64,000 nt of DNA from Rutidosis leptorrhynchoides (GCF_046630445.1 NC_092333.1:714131001-714195000); one strand, 5' to 3'. Positions 10,557 to 21,900 are shown, numbered from the stretch's first letter. Program-made: numbers and translations. The notes: generated by a model not told the origin, from the sequence alone.

Positions 10557-10975
10557 ATGAATTTATCAAATATTAAAATTGGAAAGGAAGGAATCACATC
10601 CAACAAACCATTTATACCATTTAATCAAACACTTTTCGAAATACCAAAAAATTTACCCGATGAATTAATTTACAAGATTGATGTAGAAAATATTTCAGAA
10701 AAACCTGTAGGAGAAAAAGTAGAAATATTAAACTCCACATTAAATAATATTATAGAAATTCTAAGTTTTCTAGCATTAAGACAACTTCCAGAAATAAAAG
10801 AAACAATTTTAGACAATATAAACAAAATTAAAAATAGTAAAACAAGACACTAATCATGAACATGCCAGCACAAGTGCTATAAAATATGAAGATACAGAAG
10901 AATTTTATGCAGATCAAGAAGAATCGAGTTCAAGAAAAAGGCATAAAATAGTACCACCTCTTCGCATAACATAAT
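10557..10975 (+). pseudogene. ORF138 of A3, broken
   Basis: Starts MNLSNIKIGKEG; the first 98 codons are open and the rest, including the basic tail, is recognisable but not in one frame. Confidence 0.65.
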
Positions 10976-10992
10976 AAAAAAGTTTTACCATC

Positions 10993-11232
10993 GATTCTAA
11001 AATTCAAATGAATAATTTTTCAAATAAACTTTGGAAGAATCTTATAAATGAAAGCTGGGAAAGAATTTCACAATCAACTAAAAATATCGAAGAATATGAA
11101 AAATATCTTGAAGAAGAAAAAGATGCTGAAGGCATAGAACTTTTATCATATATTATTAGCATACACAAACAATTAGTAAACAGCTCTTTAAAAAATATTA
11201 AAGAAATTTCAGCAAAGCTAGTAATCTGTTAA
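10993..11232 (+). pseudogene. ORF80 of A3
   Basis: Matches ORF80 through to its stop. The usual start is not usable here; a downstream ATG at 11,008 would give 74 codons. Confidence 0.55.
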
Positions 11233-11443
11233 GCACACATTGCTTTGGGCAAATATTCTATGCAAAATCTATCTTCAAGTAATATTCATTATGAATTATA
11301 AGCTCGATGAAGACAATATCATATTCATGAAAACAACTTTTTTGAGTATATGAAAAGCAAACAACTCTTACGAGTACATGAAATAGCTTTTTAAAGTAAA
11401 AAGCACGAAATGAATACAAAATATTTCTGCATGTATTTCAACA

Positions 11444-12838
11444 ATGGAAGCAGTCATCAAGCAGATTCAACACCAATTACAACAAAAAAGAGAACAGATT
11501 CAAACACAGCAACGACAACTATCAATTTTTCAGAGGGAGGAGGAGGAATTACTAGAAACCTTAAACATTTTAACCCAACAAAAAGCAGTCAAAAAAGAAA
11601 CCCCAGAAAAAATTAAGGAAGAATCACCTTCGTTAACAGCACCCTCATCATCCACATCAACACAAACACCAAATTCACAAACACCACATAAACCAACTAT
11701 CATTAACTTAGAAGAACCAGAAACACCCAAAAAACAAAGCTGGTATGAAATGACTGAAGAAGAAGAACAATCTCAACAAATATCGTATCCAGAAGAACCA
11801 AAGAAAAAATGACATGTCATTTTTGACGGACCATCCAAAGGAATATACAACAACTGGGCAACAGCAAATCAGTTTATATTAGGCAGAAGCGTAACGCATA
11901 AAAGTTACAAAACTCTAGAAGCAGCAAAGGTAGCATTCAATGAAGCATATAAAACAATAGCAACTCAACCAGCCAATGAAGCAAAACGTTTAGGATCGGG
12001 AATGGTTAATCTTAACCATTATCTTTATGGTCAAACAGCAAGTCTAAATGCCATGAATAGGATAAAAAATATTCTCTCTACAACAGAAAAAGAAGATAAG
12101 AAGAAACCATCCACACACAGTTTTCAAAGGTTATGGGATAACCTTGTGAATTACAACGAAAATTACGCAACAATGATGTTCTATCCCAAAAATAGGAAAA
12201 CTGGCCCTAAAGCAGTTTTCTTACCAGAAGCATCACCATTAACAATATCAGAATATTTAGTCCATGGATTAATTGATACCTTATATATTGATGGAAGAAC
12301 ACTTCATGAAATCAAGGAACTCCCTCAAAGAATGCAAGAAGCAATAACCAGATACAGAGAAAATTTTGCAAAAGAAAGAGAAATATTTCTTAGAATGCAT
12401 TCAAGCTACCCAATATTTAACGAAGACCAATAGTTACTTGTCCCATCATTTACAATAGCATATCTCGGAGTAAGCAATGGTAATTATCCAACAAGAGACG
12501 AAGCATTAAAAATAACTCCAACAATCGATCATCTGGTGTCATCACTAGCAGGAGTTTGTTTCAGATCCTCAAAAATAAGAAATGGCCAAGAACAGCAAGA
12601 AAATGTGAGAATCAATTACGTTCACAAAAATGTCTTAATCTACTCAAGCACTATTGAAAAAATTGATGAAAAAGATCTCAATCTAATCAACAATTTTGAA
12701 GAACCCTTTGAAGCATTCACAGGACAACTTTCTGCTCTTCCAGAAGATATAAAAAGGCGTTTATGTAAACAGATATCTAGGGCACCAAGGCACAGTTGCG
12801 AATACTGTCAAGAAGAAGACACATTCCTAGCATCATAA
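11444..12838 (+). pseudogene. ORF VI (transactivator/viroplasmin), A3 copy
   Basis: Readable in parts: the coiled-coil N-terminus with the polypurine tract (11,532-11,548), the viroplasmin domain, the middle domain and the Cys-rich end. Broken at a few places. A splice-acceptor-like pyrimidine run ending in GCAG lies just upstream of the start in sister copies. Confidence 0.85.
11532..11548 (+). promoter_or_regulatory. Candidate polypurine tract (plus-strand primer), A3
   Basis: AGAGGGAGGAGGAGGAA preceded by a T-run (CAATTTTTC), inside the start of ORF VI. Purine tracts of this kind, often with an upstream T-run, prime plus-strand DNA in pararetroviruses. The same tract is at 16,903-16,919 (A4), 33,538-33,554 (A6, complement), 40,484-40,500 (B1) and 44,814-44,830 (B2). 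Confidence 0.6.
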
Positions 12839-13598
12839 TTTCCAACATTTGTCTTTTTTCAGCGTGGGAGGGATGTAGACTAAAGATAACAACGAATATA
12901 TAAGTGGACCCCAGTGGACCTCATCAATAATGTAACATTATGTAACGTGTCCTTGTAATTATTGTATGTAAATACGTGTGTTTAATGTACTGGCCATGTG
13001 GGCCATAGGAATCAATAATGTAAGATAACGTGTATGGTTTATGTTTAAAGTTAAATAAGTGCGCGGGCCACAGCAATAATGTAAACGATCAATAATGTAA
13101 TCGATCGTAGTGCGTGGGTCCAAGAGCATCTGTAAATAGTATTATGGCTCGCCTATAAAAGGAAGCCTCGGTTGTCATTTGTAATCAGGTTAAGTTTGAT
13201 AATAAACCTCACTGGTTTCTTTATGTTGAGTATTTTAGATTCTGAATAGCAGAGCCCCCGTCGTTGAGTCCAAACCGATTCTGAATAGTGACACCGTCGT
13301 TGAGTCTTAACCGATTCTGAATAGCGACACCTATCTAAGCATAAAATATATATTCATAATCTCAGTATACGTTTAGCACACAAATCCTTCATTATATCAA
13401 TCATCCATTTACTTATCCAAAAGGATAAAGTTAGGCATATGTCATCATCAAAAGTTAGGCACATCAATTTACTCATACATGAATTCATATGTAACAATCT
13501 TATTCAACGTTCATGCAAACTATAATCGGATCCTCACGATCTAGATTAAATTAAACATAATATAATTCCGCACAAAGTTGAAACGTCGTTTTGATCCT
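12839..13598 (+). repeat. Solo viral intergenic/leader fragment
   Basis: A full intergenic region and leader (TATAAAA 13,154-13,160; AATAAA 13,201-13,206; tandem repeat about 13,226-13,332) that stops at the PBS and is followed at once by a second intergenic region instead of MP. It looks like a solo LTR although caulimovirids have no LTRs. There is no gene in it. Confidence 0.85.
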
Positions 13599-14441
13599 TG
13601 GATGTAGACTAAAGATAACAACGAATATATAAGTGGACCCCAGTGGACCTCATCAATAATGTAACATTATGTAACGTGTCCTTGTAATTATTGTATGTAA
13701 ATACGTGTGTTTAATGTACTGGCCATGTGGGCCATAGGAACCAAAAATGTAAGATAACGTATATGGTTTATGTTTAAAGTTAAATAAGTGCGCGGGCCAC
13801 AGCAATAATGTAAACGATCAATAATGTAATCAATCATAGTACGTGGGTCCCAGAGCATCTGTAAATAGTATTATAGCTCGCCTATAAAAGGAAGTCTCGG
13901 TTGTCATTTGTAATCAGGTTAAGTTAGATAATAAACCTCACTGGTTTCTTTCTGTTGAGTCTTTTAGATTCTGAATAGTAGAGACCACGTCGTTGAGTCC
14001 TAACCGATTCTGAATAGCGACACCGTCGTTGAGTCTTAACTGATTCTGAATAGCGACACCTATCTAAGCATTATATATATTCATAATCTCAGTATACGTT
14101 TAGCACACAAATCCTTCATTATATCAATCGTCCATTTACTTATCTAAAAGGATAAAGTTAGACATATGTCATCATCAAAAGTTAGGCACATCAATTTACT
14201 CATACATGAATTCATATGTAACAATCTTATTCAACGTTCAAAGCAAACTATAATAGGATCCTCACGATCTAGATTAAATTAAACATAATATAATTCCGCA
14301 CAAAGTTGAAATCGTTTTGACCCTTGTATCAGAGCTAGCAGTACGATTCAAGAAAAGCAGTTGCACCTTCAGAATCCTGCATCAAAAGCAATCAAGAAAA
14401 AACACTCAGGTATACTTACAAACTTATTCTTAAATAACAAA
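13599..14441 (+). promoter_or_regulatory. A4 intergenic region, promoter, leader, PBS
   Basis: TATAAAA at 13,883-13,889, AATAAA at 13,930-13,935, leader repeat about 13,952-14,062, PBS at 14,324-14,335 (one base off TGGTATCAGAGC). The layout is the same as A3. Confidence 0.8.
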
Positions 14442-15352
14442 ATGACTAAAACTCAAGAGGAAGTATCTAATGAAATAATAGAAGGTATTACCACTATTAA
14501 TGATATCGAAGATGAATCTGGTTTCATGGCTGATATCATGATAAACAGAAAAGCAATAAGAAGAACAAATTTTACATTATCTGAAAAACATAACTTTGAT
14601 AATAATAGAAAAATTAAAGATATTTTCTCAAGAAAAAATATTACTTATTTTGGAAAAATGATTGGAGAAGAACCTGTACCTATTGAGCAAACAAAAGGAG
14701 ATATATTAATTCCTATAATCAATATAAAACAAATAAGTGATAGAATTAAACAAATGAATGAAAAAGATAGAACTAAAATTGCTTATGTACACATATCAAC
14801 CATACAAATTATATTCAAAAGTACCTTCATGGGATGTAATACACCTATTGAATTAGAATTAAGAGATGATAGAATAATTGATAAACATGAAAGTATAATA
14901 GCAAAAGGAAAAGGAAATTTAGCTGAAGGAAAAATTAAGTTCGATGTAAACATTCAATTAGGTTTAAGTCTGAAAGATAAAGATCTAAACAAAAGCATTA
15001 CAATAAGATATGAATTATTAAGAAGAAATTTTATGTATAAAGGAAATCACCCTTTTACGGTTACATATCAAATTAATTATGCATTAACAAATTCTCATTA
15101 CAGTATTACTTTTAAAACTGATGATAGAATATATATAGATAAACTTTTTGAACCTCTATTAAGCCTAGAAACACCAAAAGTATTTACTAGCCAAAGATAT
15201 ATCGAAAAAGGGAAATCAACTTTAAATTACCATCTGTTTGGATACCACGTATAGAAAAACCAATTTCCATTACAACAGGTGAAACATCTAGTGAAAATAA
15301 TGAAATAAAAGATTTAAAACAAATGATACGAACTCTAAGTCAATGAATTTAA
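14442..15352 (+). pseudogene. 30K-type movement protein, A4 copy
   Basis: Open from MTKTQEEV through the core and most of the C-terminal part; broken towards the end. Confidence 0.85.
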
Positions 15353-15663
15353 TGAATAAACTTGGTAGTATAGTTTTTAGTAAATTCAGAAACATAACTC
15401 CTAAAATAATATATAGTGAAACACTAGAATTAGAATTAGAAGTAATTAACCATGAACATAAAACTTATCAACTAGAATATATAAAGGCTGAAAATTACGA
15501 TAAAAATAAACTCAAAATATTATATTCTAAAATATCTGAAAAAATTAAAAAAGATGAAGAATTATCCATAGTTGATTATTATAACAACGAAGCAAGAAAA
15601 AGATTTCAGAAGAAAATATGGAACCAACAAATAAAATTAGACTTAAAAAATCATGAGTTCTAA
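15352..15663 (+). CDS. ORF103, component A second gene (reference copy)
   Basis: 103 codons beginning MNKLGSIVFSKF, starting in the MP stop codon (TAATG). The N-terminal half looks beta-rich (LELELEVINHEHKTYQLEYI). The C-terminal half is Lys-rich and helical, ending LKNHEF. It sits where caulimoviruses have ORF II (aphid transmission factor), but I see no real similarity, so function is not assigned. It is open in A1, A2, A3, A4 and A7, at near-constant length. Stop-start overlap implies translation by reinitiation, the job of ORF VI. Confidence 0.65.
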   Translation: MNKLGSIVFSKFRNITPKIIYSETLELELEVINHEHKTYQLEYIKAENYDKNKLKILYSKISEKIKKDEELSIVDYYNNEARKRFQKKIWNQQIKLDLKNHEF

Positions 15664-15922
15664 AAGACAAATTAGTTGTTCATCAAAAAATTCAGTACTA
15701 AATTCCATTATAAAAAATTATTGGGAAATAATTTCTAGAATGTATAAAAATATTGAAGAAATCGAAAAAACCTTAATTAAAGAAAAATCATATCCATATT
15801 ACAGACAGATAGAAAAAATTAAAGATCTAGAAACACGGATTCTTTTTTATAAACGAGCTATTAAATCTCTACATATAATGATTAAAGACCATTCATCCAC
15901 GTTGTCATATTCAACTTGTTAA
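15653..15922 (+). CDS. ORF89, component A third gene (reference copy)
   Basis: 89 codons overlapping ORF103 by 11 nt. It begins MSSKRQISCSSKNSVLNSII and continues as a charged amphipathic helix: NYWEIISRMYKNIEEIEKTL, then KIKDLETRILFYKRAIKSL. Residues about 20-50 align by eye with ORF80, so the two may be paralogues. The size and helical nature recall the virion-associated protein (VAP, ORF III) of caulimoviruses, which oligomerises by coiled coil. That is analogy only. Confidence 0.65.
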   Translation: MSSKRQISCSSKNSVLNSIIKNYWEIISRMYKNIEEIEKTLIKEKSYPYYRQIEKIKDLETRILFYKRAIKSLHIMIKDHSSTLSYSTC

Positions 15923-15928
15923 AAATTC

Positions 15929-16345
15929 ATGGATTTATCAAATATTAAAATTGGAAAAGAAGGAATCACATCCAACAAACCATTTATACCATTTAATCAA
16001 ACACTTTTTGAAATACCAAAAAATTTACCCGATGAATCAATTTACAAGATTGATGTAGAAAATATTTCAGAAAAACCTATAGGAGAAAAAGTAGAAATAT
16101 TAAACTCCACATTAAAGAATATTATAGAAATTCTAAGTTTTCTAGCATTAAGACAACTTCCAGAAATAAAAGAAACAATTTTAGAAAATATAAACAAAAT
16201 AAAAATAGTAAAACAAGACACTAATCATGAACATGCCAGCACAAGTGCTATAAAATATGAAGATACAGAAGAATTTTATGCAGATCAAGAAGAATCGAGT
16301 TCAAGAAAAAGGCATAAAATAGTACCACCTCTTCGCATAACATAA
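15929..16345 (+). CDS. ORF138, component A fourth gene (reference copy)
   Basis: 138 codons starting 6 nt after ORF89. Residues 1-60 contain the polar segments GKEGITSNKPFIPFNQTLFEI and DVENISEKPIGEKVEILN. Residues 60-95 form a hydrophobic helix (NIIEILSFLALRQLPEIKET). Residues 105-128 are acidic. The tail SSSRKRHKIVPPLRIT is basic and could bind nucleic acid or act as a nuclear signal. No family is recognised. Open copies in A1, A4 and A6 have nearly the same sequence. Confidence 0.65.
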   Translation: MDLSNIKIGKEGITSNKPFIPFNQTLFEIPKNLPDESIYKIDVENISEKPIGEKVEILNSTLKNIIEILSFLALRQLPEIKETILENINKIKIVKQDTNHEHASTSAIKYEDTEEFYADQEESSSRKRHKIVPPLRIT

Positions 16346-16360
16346 TAAAAAAGTTTTACC

Positions 16361-16603
16361 ATGGATTCTAAAATTCAAATGAATAATTTTTCGAATAAAC
16401 TTTGGAAGAATCTTATAAATGAAAGCTGGGAAAGAATTTCACAATCAACTAAAAATATTGAAGAATATGAAAAATATGTTGAGGAAGAAAAAGATGCTGA
16501 AGGCATAGAACTTTTATCATCTATTATTAGCATACAGAAACAATTAGTAAACAGCTCTTTAAAAAATATTAAAGAAATTTCAGCAAAGCTAGTAATCTGT
16601 TAA
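16361..16603 (+). CDS. ORF80, component A fifth gene (reference copy)
   Basis: 80 codons, 15 nt after ORF138, starting MDSKIQMNNFSNKLWKNLI. It is almost entirely helical and charged; SWERISQSTKNIEEYEK matches the ORF89 segment YWEIISRMYKNIEEIEK. The C-terminal helix (SSLKNIKEISAKLVIC) is hydrophobic on one face. Function unknown. It is followed by about 210 nt without a gene before ORF VI. Confidence 0.65.
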   Translation: MDSKIQMNNFSNKLWKNLINESWERISQSTKNIEEYEKYVEEEKDAEGIELLSSIISIQKQLVNSSLKNIKEISAKLVIC

Positions 16604-16814
16604 GCACACATTGCTTTGGGCAAACATTCTATGCAAAATCTATCTTCAAGTAATATTCATTATGAATTATAAGCTCGATGAAGACAAGATCATATTCATG
16701 AAAACAACTCTTTTGAGTATATGAAAAGCAAACAACTCTTACGAGTACGTGAAATAGCTTTTTAAAGTAAAAAGCACCAAAAGCATAAAAAATATTTCTG
16801 CAGGTATTTCAACA
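16604..16814 (+). promoter_or_regulatory. Gap before ORF VI with direct repeat and splice-acceptor-like end
   Basis: Holds two imperfect copies of ACTCTTNNGAGTANNTGAAA (16,707-16,758) and ends in ATTTCTGCAG/G (about 16,793-16,803) a few bases before the ORF VI ATG. This could be a 3' splice site for a leader-to-ORF VI spliced RNA (as RTBV does for its last ORF) or overlap a 19S-type promoter (as in CaMV). The sequence does not decide between them. Confidence 0.45.
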
Positions 16815-18206
16815 ATGGAAGCAGTCATCAAGCTGATTCAACATTAATTACAACAAAAAAGAGAACAGATTCAAACACAGCAACGACAACTATCAATTTT
16901 TCAGAGGGAGGAGGAGGAATTACTAGAAACCTTAAACATTTTAACCCAACAAAAAGCAGTCAAAAAAGAAACCCCAGAAAAAATCAAGGAAGAATCACCT
17001 TCGTTAACAACACCCTCATCATCCACATCAACACAAACACCAAATTCACAAACACCACATAAACCAACTATCATTAACTTAGAAGAACCAGAAACACCAA
17101 AAAAACAAAGCTGGTATGAAATGACTGAAGAAGAAGAACAATCTCAACAAACATCGTATCCAGAAGAACCAAAGAAAAAATGGTATGTGATTTTTGACGG
17201 ACCATCCAAAGGAATATACAACAAATGGGTAACAGCAAATCAGTTTATATTAGGCAGAAGCGTAACGCATAAATGTTACAAAACTCTAGAAGCAGCAAAG
17301 GTAGCATTCAATGAATCATATAAAACAATAGCAACTCAACCAGCCAATGAAGCAAAACGTTTAGGATCGGGAATGGTTAATCTTAACCATATCTTTATGG
17401 TCAAACAACAAGTCTAAATGCTATGAATAGGATGAAAAATATTCTCTCTACAATAGAAAAAGAAGATAAGAAGAAACCATCCATACACAGTTTTCAAAGG
17501 TTATGGGATAACCTTGTGAATTACAACGAAAATTATGCAACAATGATGTTCTATCCCAAAAATAGGAAAACTGGCGCTAAAGCAGTTTTCTTACCAGAAG
17601 CATCACCATTAACAATATCAGAATATTTCATCCATGGATTAATTGATACCTTATATATCGATGGAAGAACACTTCATGAAATCAAGGAACTCCCTCAAAG
17701 AATGCAAGAAGCAATAACCAGATACAGAGACAATTTTGCAAAAGAAAGAGAAATATTTCTTAGAATGCATTCAAGCTACCCAATATTTAACGAAGACCAA
17801 TAGTTACTTGTCCCATCATTTACAATAGCATATCTCGGAGTAAGCAATGGTAATTATCCAACAAGAGACGAAGCATTAAAAATAACTCCAACAATCGATC
17901 ATCTGGTGTCATCACTAGCAGGAGTTTATTTCGGATCCTCAAAAATAGGAAATGGCCAAGAACAGCAAGAAAATGTGAGAATCAATTACGTTCACAAAAA
18001 TGTCTTAATCTACTCAAGCACTATTGAAAAAATTGATGAAAAAGGTCTCAATCTAATCTATAATTTTGAAGAACCCTTTGAAGCATTCACACGACAACTT
18101 TCTGCTCTTGCAGAAGATATAAAAAGGCGTTTATGTAAATAGATATCTAGGGCACCAAGGCACAGTTGCGAATACTGTCAAGAAGAAGACACATTCCTAG
18201 CATCAA
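16815..18206 (+). pseudogene. ORF VI (transactivator/viroplasmin), A4 copy
   Basis: The viroplasmin domain (IFDGPSKGIYNKW variant) is within 17,121-17,417, followed by the middle and C-terminal domains. Broken at a few places. The polypurine tract at 16,903-16,919 is intact. Confidence 0.85.
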
Positions 18207-18699
18207 AATTTCCAACATTTGTCTTTTTTCAGCGTGGGAGGGATGTAGACTAAAGATAACAACGAATATATAAGTATACCCCAGTGGACCTCATCAATAA
18301 TGTAACATTATGTAACGTGTCCTTGTAATTATTGTATGTAAATACGTGTGTTTAATGTACTGGCCATGTGGGCCATAGGAACCAATAATGTAAGATAACG
18401 TGTATGGTTTATGTTTAAAGTTAAATAAGTGTGCGGGCTACAGCAATAATGTAAACGATCAATAATGTAATCGATCGTAGTGCGTGGGTCCCAGAGCATC
18501 TGTAAATAGTATTATGGCTCGCCTATAAAAGGAAGCCTCAGTTGTCATTTGTAATCAGGTTAAGTTTGATAATAAACCTCACTGGTTTCTTTCCGTTGAA
18601 TCTTTTAGATTCTGAATAGCAGAGCCCCCGTCGTTGAGTCCTAACCGATTCTGAATAGCGACACCATCGTTGAGTCTTAACCGATTCTGAATAGCGACA
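18207..18699 (+). repeat. Viral intergenic/leader fragment, cut by Gypsy-1
   Basis: Intergenic region with TATAAAA (18,534-18,540), AATAAA (18,571-18,576) and the leader repeat, ending at GAATAGCGACA where Gypsy-1 LTR sequence starts. Start of a further A-or-B unit; no gene remains. Confidence 0.85.
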
Positions 18700-18912
18700 A
18701 GTTGACCGGTGATTCACGAACGTTATTTACATGTTTATATATATTAAATTAAATTGTTATTTACATGATTAAGTGTTTCCAACATGTTAAGCAATCAAAC
18801 TTGTTAAGACTTGATTAATTGAAATAGGTTTCGTATAGACAATTGACCACCCAAGTTGACCGGTGATTCACGAACGTTAAAACTTGTAAAAACTATATGA
18901 TGTCATATATAT

Positions 18913-18975
<63 letters not shown>

Positions 18976-21900
18976 ACATATTATTATGATAAGTAAACAT
19001 ATCATTAAGTATATTAACAATGAACTACATATGTAAAAACAAGACTACTAACTTAATGATTTTGAAACGAGGCATATATGTAACGATTATCGTTGTAACG
19101 ACATTTAATGTATATATATCATATTAAGATATATTAATACATCATGTTATCATGATAATGTAATAATTTAATATCTCATTTGATATAATAAACAATGGGT
19201 TAACAACATTTAACAAGATCGTTAAACTAAAGGTTTCAAAACAACACTTACATGTAACGACTAACAATGACTTAACGACTTAGTTAAAATGTATATACAT
19301 GTAGTGTTTTAATATGTATTCATACACTTTTGAAAGACTTCAAGACACTTATCAAAGTACTTCTACTTAACAAAAATGCTTACAATTACATCCTCATTCA
19401 TTTTCATCAACAATTCTACTCATATACACTCGTATTTGTACTCGTACAATACACAGCTTTTAGATGTATGTACTATTGGTATATACACTCCAATGATCAG
19501 CTCTTAGCAGCCCATGTGAGTCACCTAACACATGTGGGAACCATTATTTGGCAACTAGCATGAAATATCTCATAAAATTACAAAAATATTAGTAATCATT
19601 CATGACTTATTTACATGAAAACAAAATTACATATCCTTTATATCTAATCTATATACCAACGACCAAAAATACCTACAAACACTTTCATTCTTCAATTTTA
19701 TTCATCTAATTGATCTCTCTCAAGTTCCATCTTCAAGTTCTAAGTGTTCTTCATAAATTCTACAAGTTCTAGTTTCATAAAATCAAGAATACTTTCAAGT
19801 TTACTAGCTCACTTCCAATCTTGTAAAGTGATCATCCCACCTCAAGAAATCCTTCTTGTTTACAGTAAGATATCATTATAAATCAAGGTAATACTCATAT
19901 ACAAACTTTGATTCAATTCCTATAACTATAACTATCTTAATTCGAGTGATAACCTTACTTGAACTTGTTTTCGTGTCATGATTCTACTTCAAGAACTTTC
20001 AAGCCATCCAAGATCCTTTGAAGCTAGATCATTTCTTGTCACTTCCAGTAGGTTTACCTACTAAACTTGAGGTAGTAATAATGTTCATAACATCATTCGA
20101 TTCATACATATAAAACTATCTTATTCGAAGATTTGAACATGTAATCACTAGAACATAGTTTAGTTAATTCTAAACTTGTTCGCAAACAAAAGTTAATCCT
20201 TCTAACTTAACTTTTAAAATTAACTAAACACATATTATATATCTATATGATATGCTAACTTAATGATTTAAAACTGAAAAACATGAAAAACACCGTAAAA
20301 TCGGACATACGCCGTCGTAGTAACACCGCGGGCTGTTTTGGGTTAGTTAATTAAAAACTATGATAAACTTTGATTTAAAAGTTGTTCTTCTGGGAATATG
20401 ATTTTTCTTATGAACATGAAACTATATCCTAAAATCATGGTTAAACTCAAAGTGGAAGTATGTTTTCCAAAATGGTCATCTAGACGTCGTTCTTACGACT
20501 GAAATGACTACCTTTACAAAAACAACTTGTAACTTGTATTTCCGACTATAAACTTATACTTTTTCTGTTTAGATTCATAAACTTAAGATCAATATGAAAC
20601 CATAGCAACTTGAAACACTCAAAACGGATTTAAAACGAAGAAGTTATGGGTAAAACAAAATTGGATAATTTTTGTTGTTGTAGCTACGTGAAAATTGGTA
20701 ACAAATCTATATTAATCATATCCTAGCTAACTTATATTGTATAATACATATATTCTAATATATTATGTAATCTTGGGATACCATAGACACGTATGCAAAT
20801 GTTTTGACATATCATATCGACCCATGTATATATATTATTTGGAACAACCATAGACACTCTATATGCAGTAATGTTGGAGTTAGCTATACAGGGTTGAGGT
20901 TGATTTCAAAAATATATATGCTTTGAGTTGTGATCTAGCCTGAGACGTGTATACACTGGGTCGTGGATTGATTCAAGATAATATATCGATTTATTTCTGT
21001 ACATCTAATTGTGGACAACTAGTTGTAAGTTACTAACGAGGACAGCTGACTTAATAAACTTAAAACATCAAAATGTATTAAAAGTGTTGTAAATATATTT
21101 TGAACATACTTTGATATATATGTACATATTTGTTATAGGTTCGTGAATCGACCAGTGGCCAAGTCTTACTTCCCGACGAAGTAAAAATCTTTGAAAGTGA
21201 GTTATAGTCCCACTTTTAAAATCTAATATTTTGGGATGAGAATACATGCATTTTTATAAATGTTTTACGAAATAGACACAAGTAAATGAAACTACATTAT
21301 ATGGGTGAATGATCGAAGCCGAATATACCCCTTTTACTTGGTAGCCTAAGAATTAGTAAACCGATCTACTAATTGACGCGAATCCTAAAGATAGATCTAT
21401 TGGGCCTAACGAACCCCATCCAAAGTACCGGATGCTTTAGTACTTCGAATTCGTTTTTATCATGTTCGAAGGATTTCCCGGAATGATAGGGGATATTTTT
21501 ATATGCATCTTATTAATGTCGGTTACCAGGTGTTCACCATATAAATGAATTTTATCTCTATGTATGGGATGTATATTGAAATATGAAATCTTGTGGTCTA
21601 TTATTATGATTTGATAATATATAGGTTAAACCTATAACTCACCAACATTTTTGTTGATGTTTTAAGCATGTTTATTCTCATGTGATTATTAAGAGCTTCC
21701 GCCGTTGCATACTAAAATAAGGACAAGATTTGGAGTCCATGCTTGTATGATATTATGTAAAAACTGCATTCAAGAAACTTATTTTCGATGTAATATATTC
21801 TTATTGTAAACCATTATGTAATGGTCGTGTGTAAACAGTATATTTTAGATTATCATTATTTGATAATCTACGTAATGCTTTTTAAAACATTTATAGATAA

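Larger units (their letters stand above)
8193..12838 (+). mobile_element. Endogenous pararetrovirus unit A3 (component A)
   Basis: Complete order of promoter, leader, MP, ORF103, ORF89, ORF138, ORF80 and ORF VI on the plus strand. Broken at roughly half a dozen places; ORF103 is open. The MP start to A4 MP start distance is 5,374 bp, which equals the A period plus the extra 760-bp intergenic fragment at 12,839-13,598. Confidence 0.9.
13599..18206 (+). mobile_element. Endogenous pararetrovirus unit A4 (component A)
   Basis: Best-preserved set of small ORFs: ORF103, ORF89, ORF138 and ORF80 are all open. MP and ORF VI are broken, at about three or four places in all. Its left end begins within the intergenic region right after the PBS-truncated fragment. 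Confidence 0.9.

Noticed and set aside
12839-14441. Intergenic/leader blocks as true LTRs of a retrotransposon
   Set aside because: They lack TG..CA ends and target duplications, the units encode MP and viroplasmin and no integrase, and the copies are head to tail as for circular pararetrovirus DNA.
19330-19563. 77-codon frame present in both Gypsy-1 LTRs (again at 29,333)
   Set aside because: Its conservation follows from LTR identity, and most differences change amino acids. No domain.
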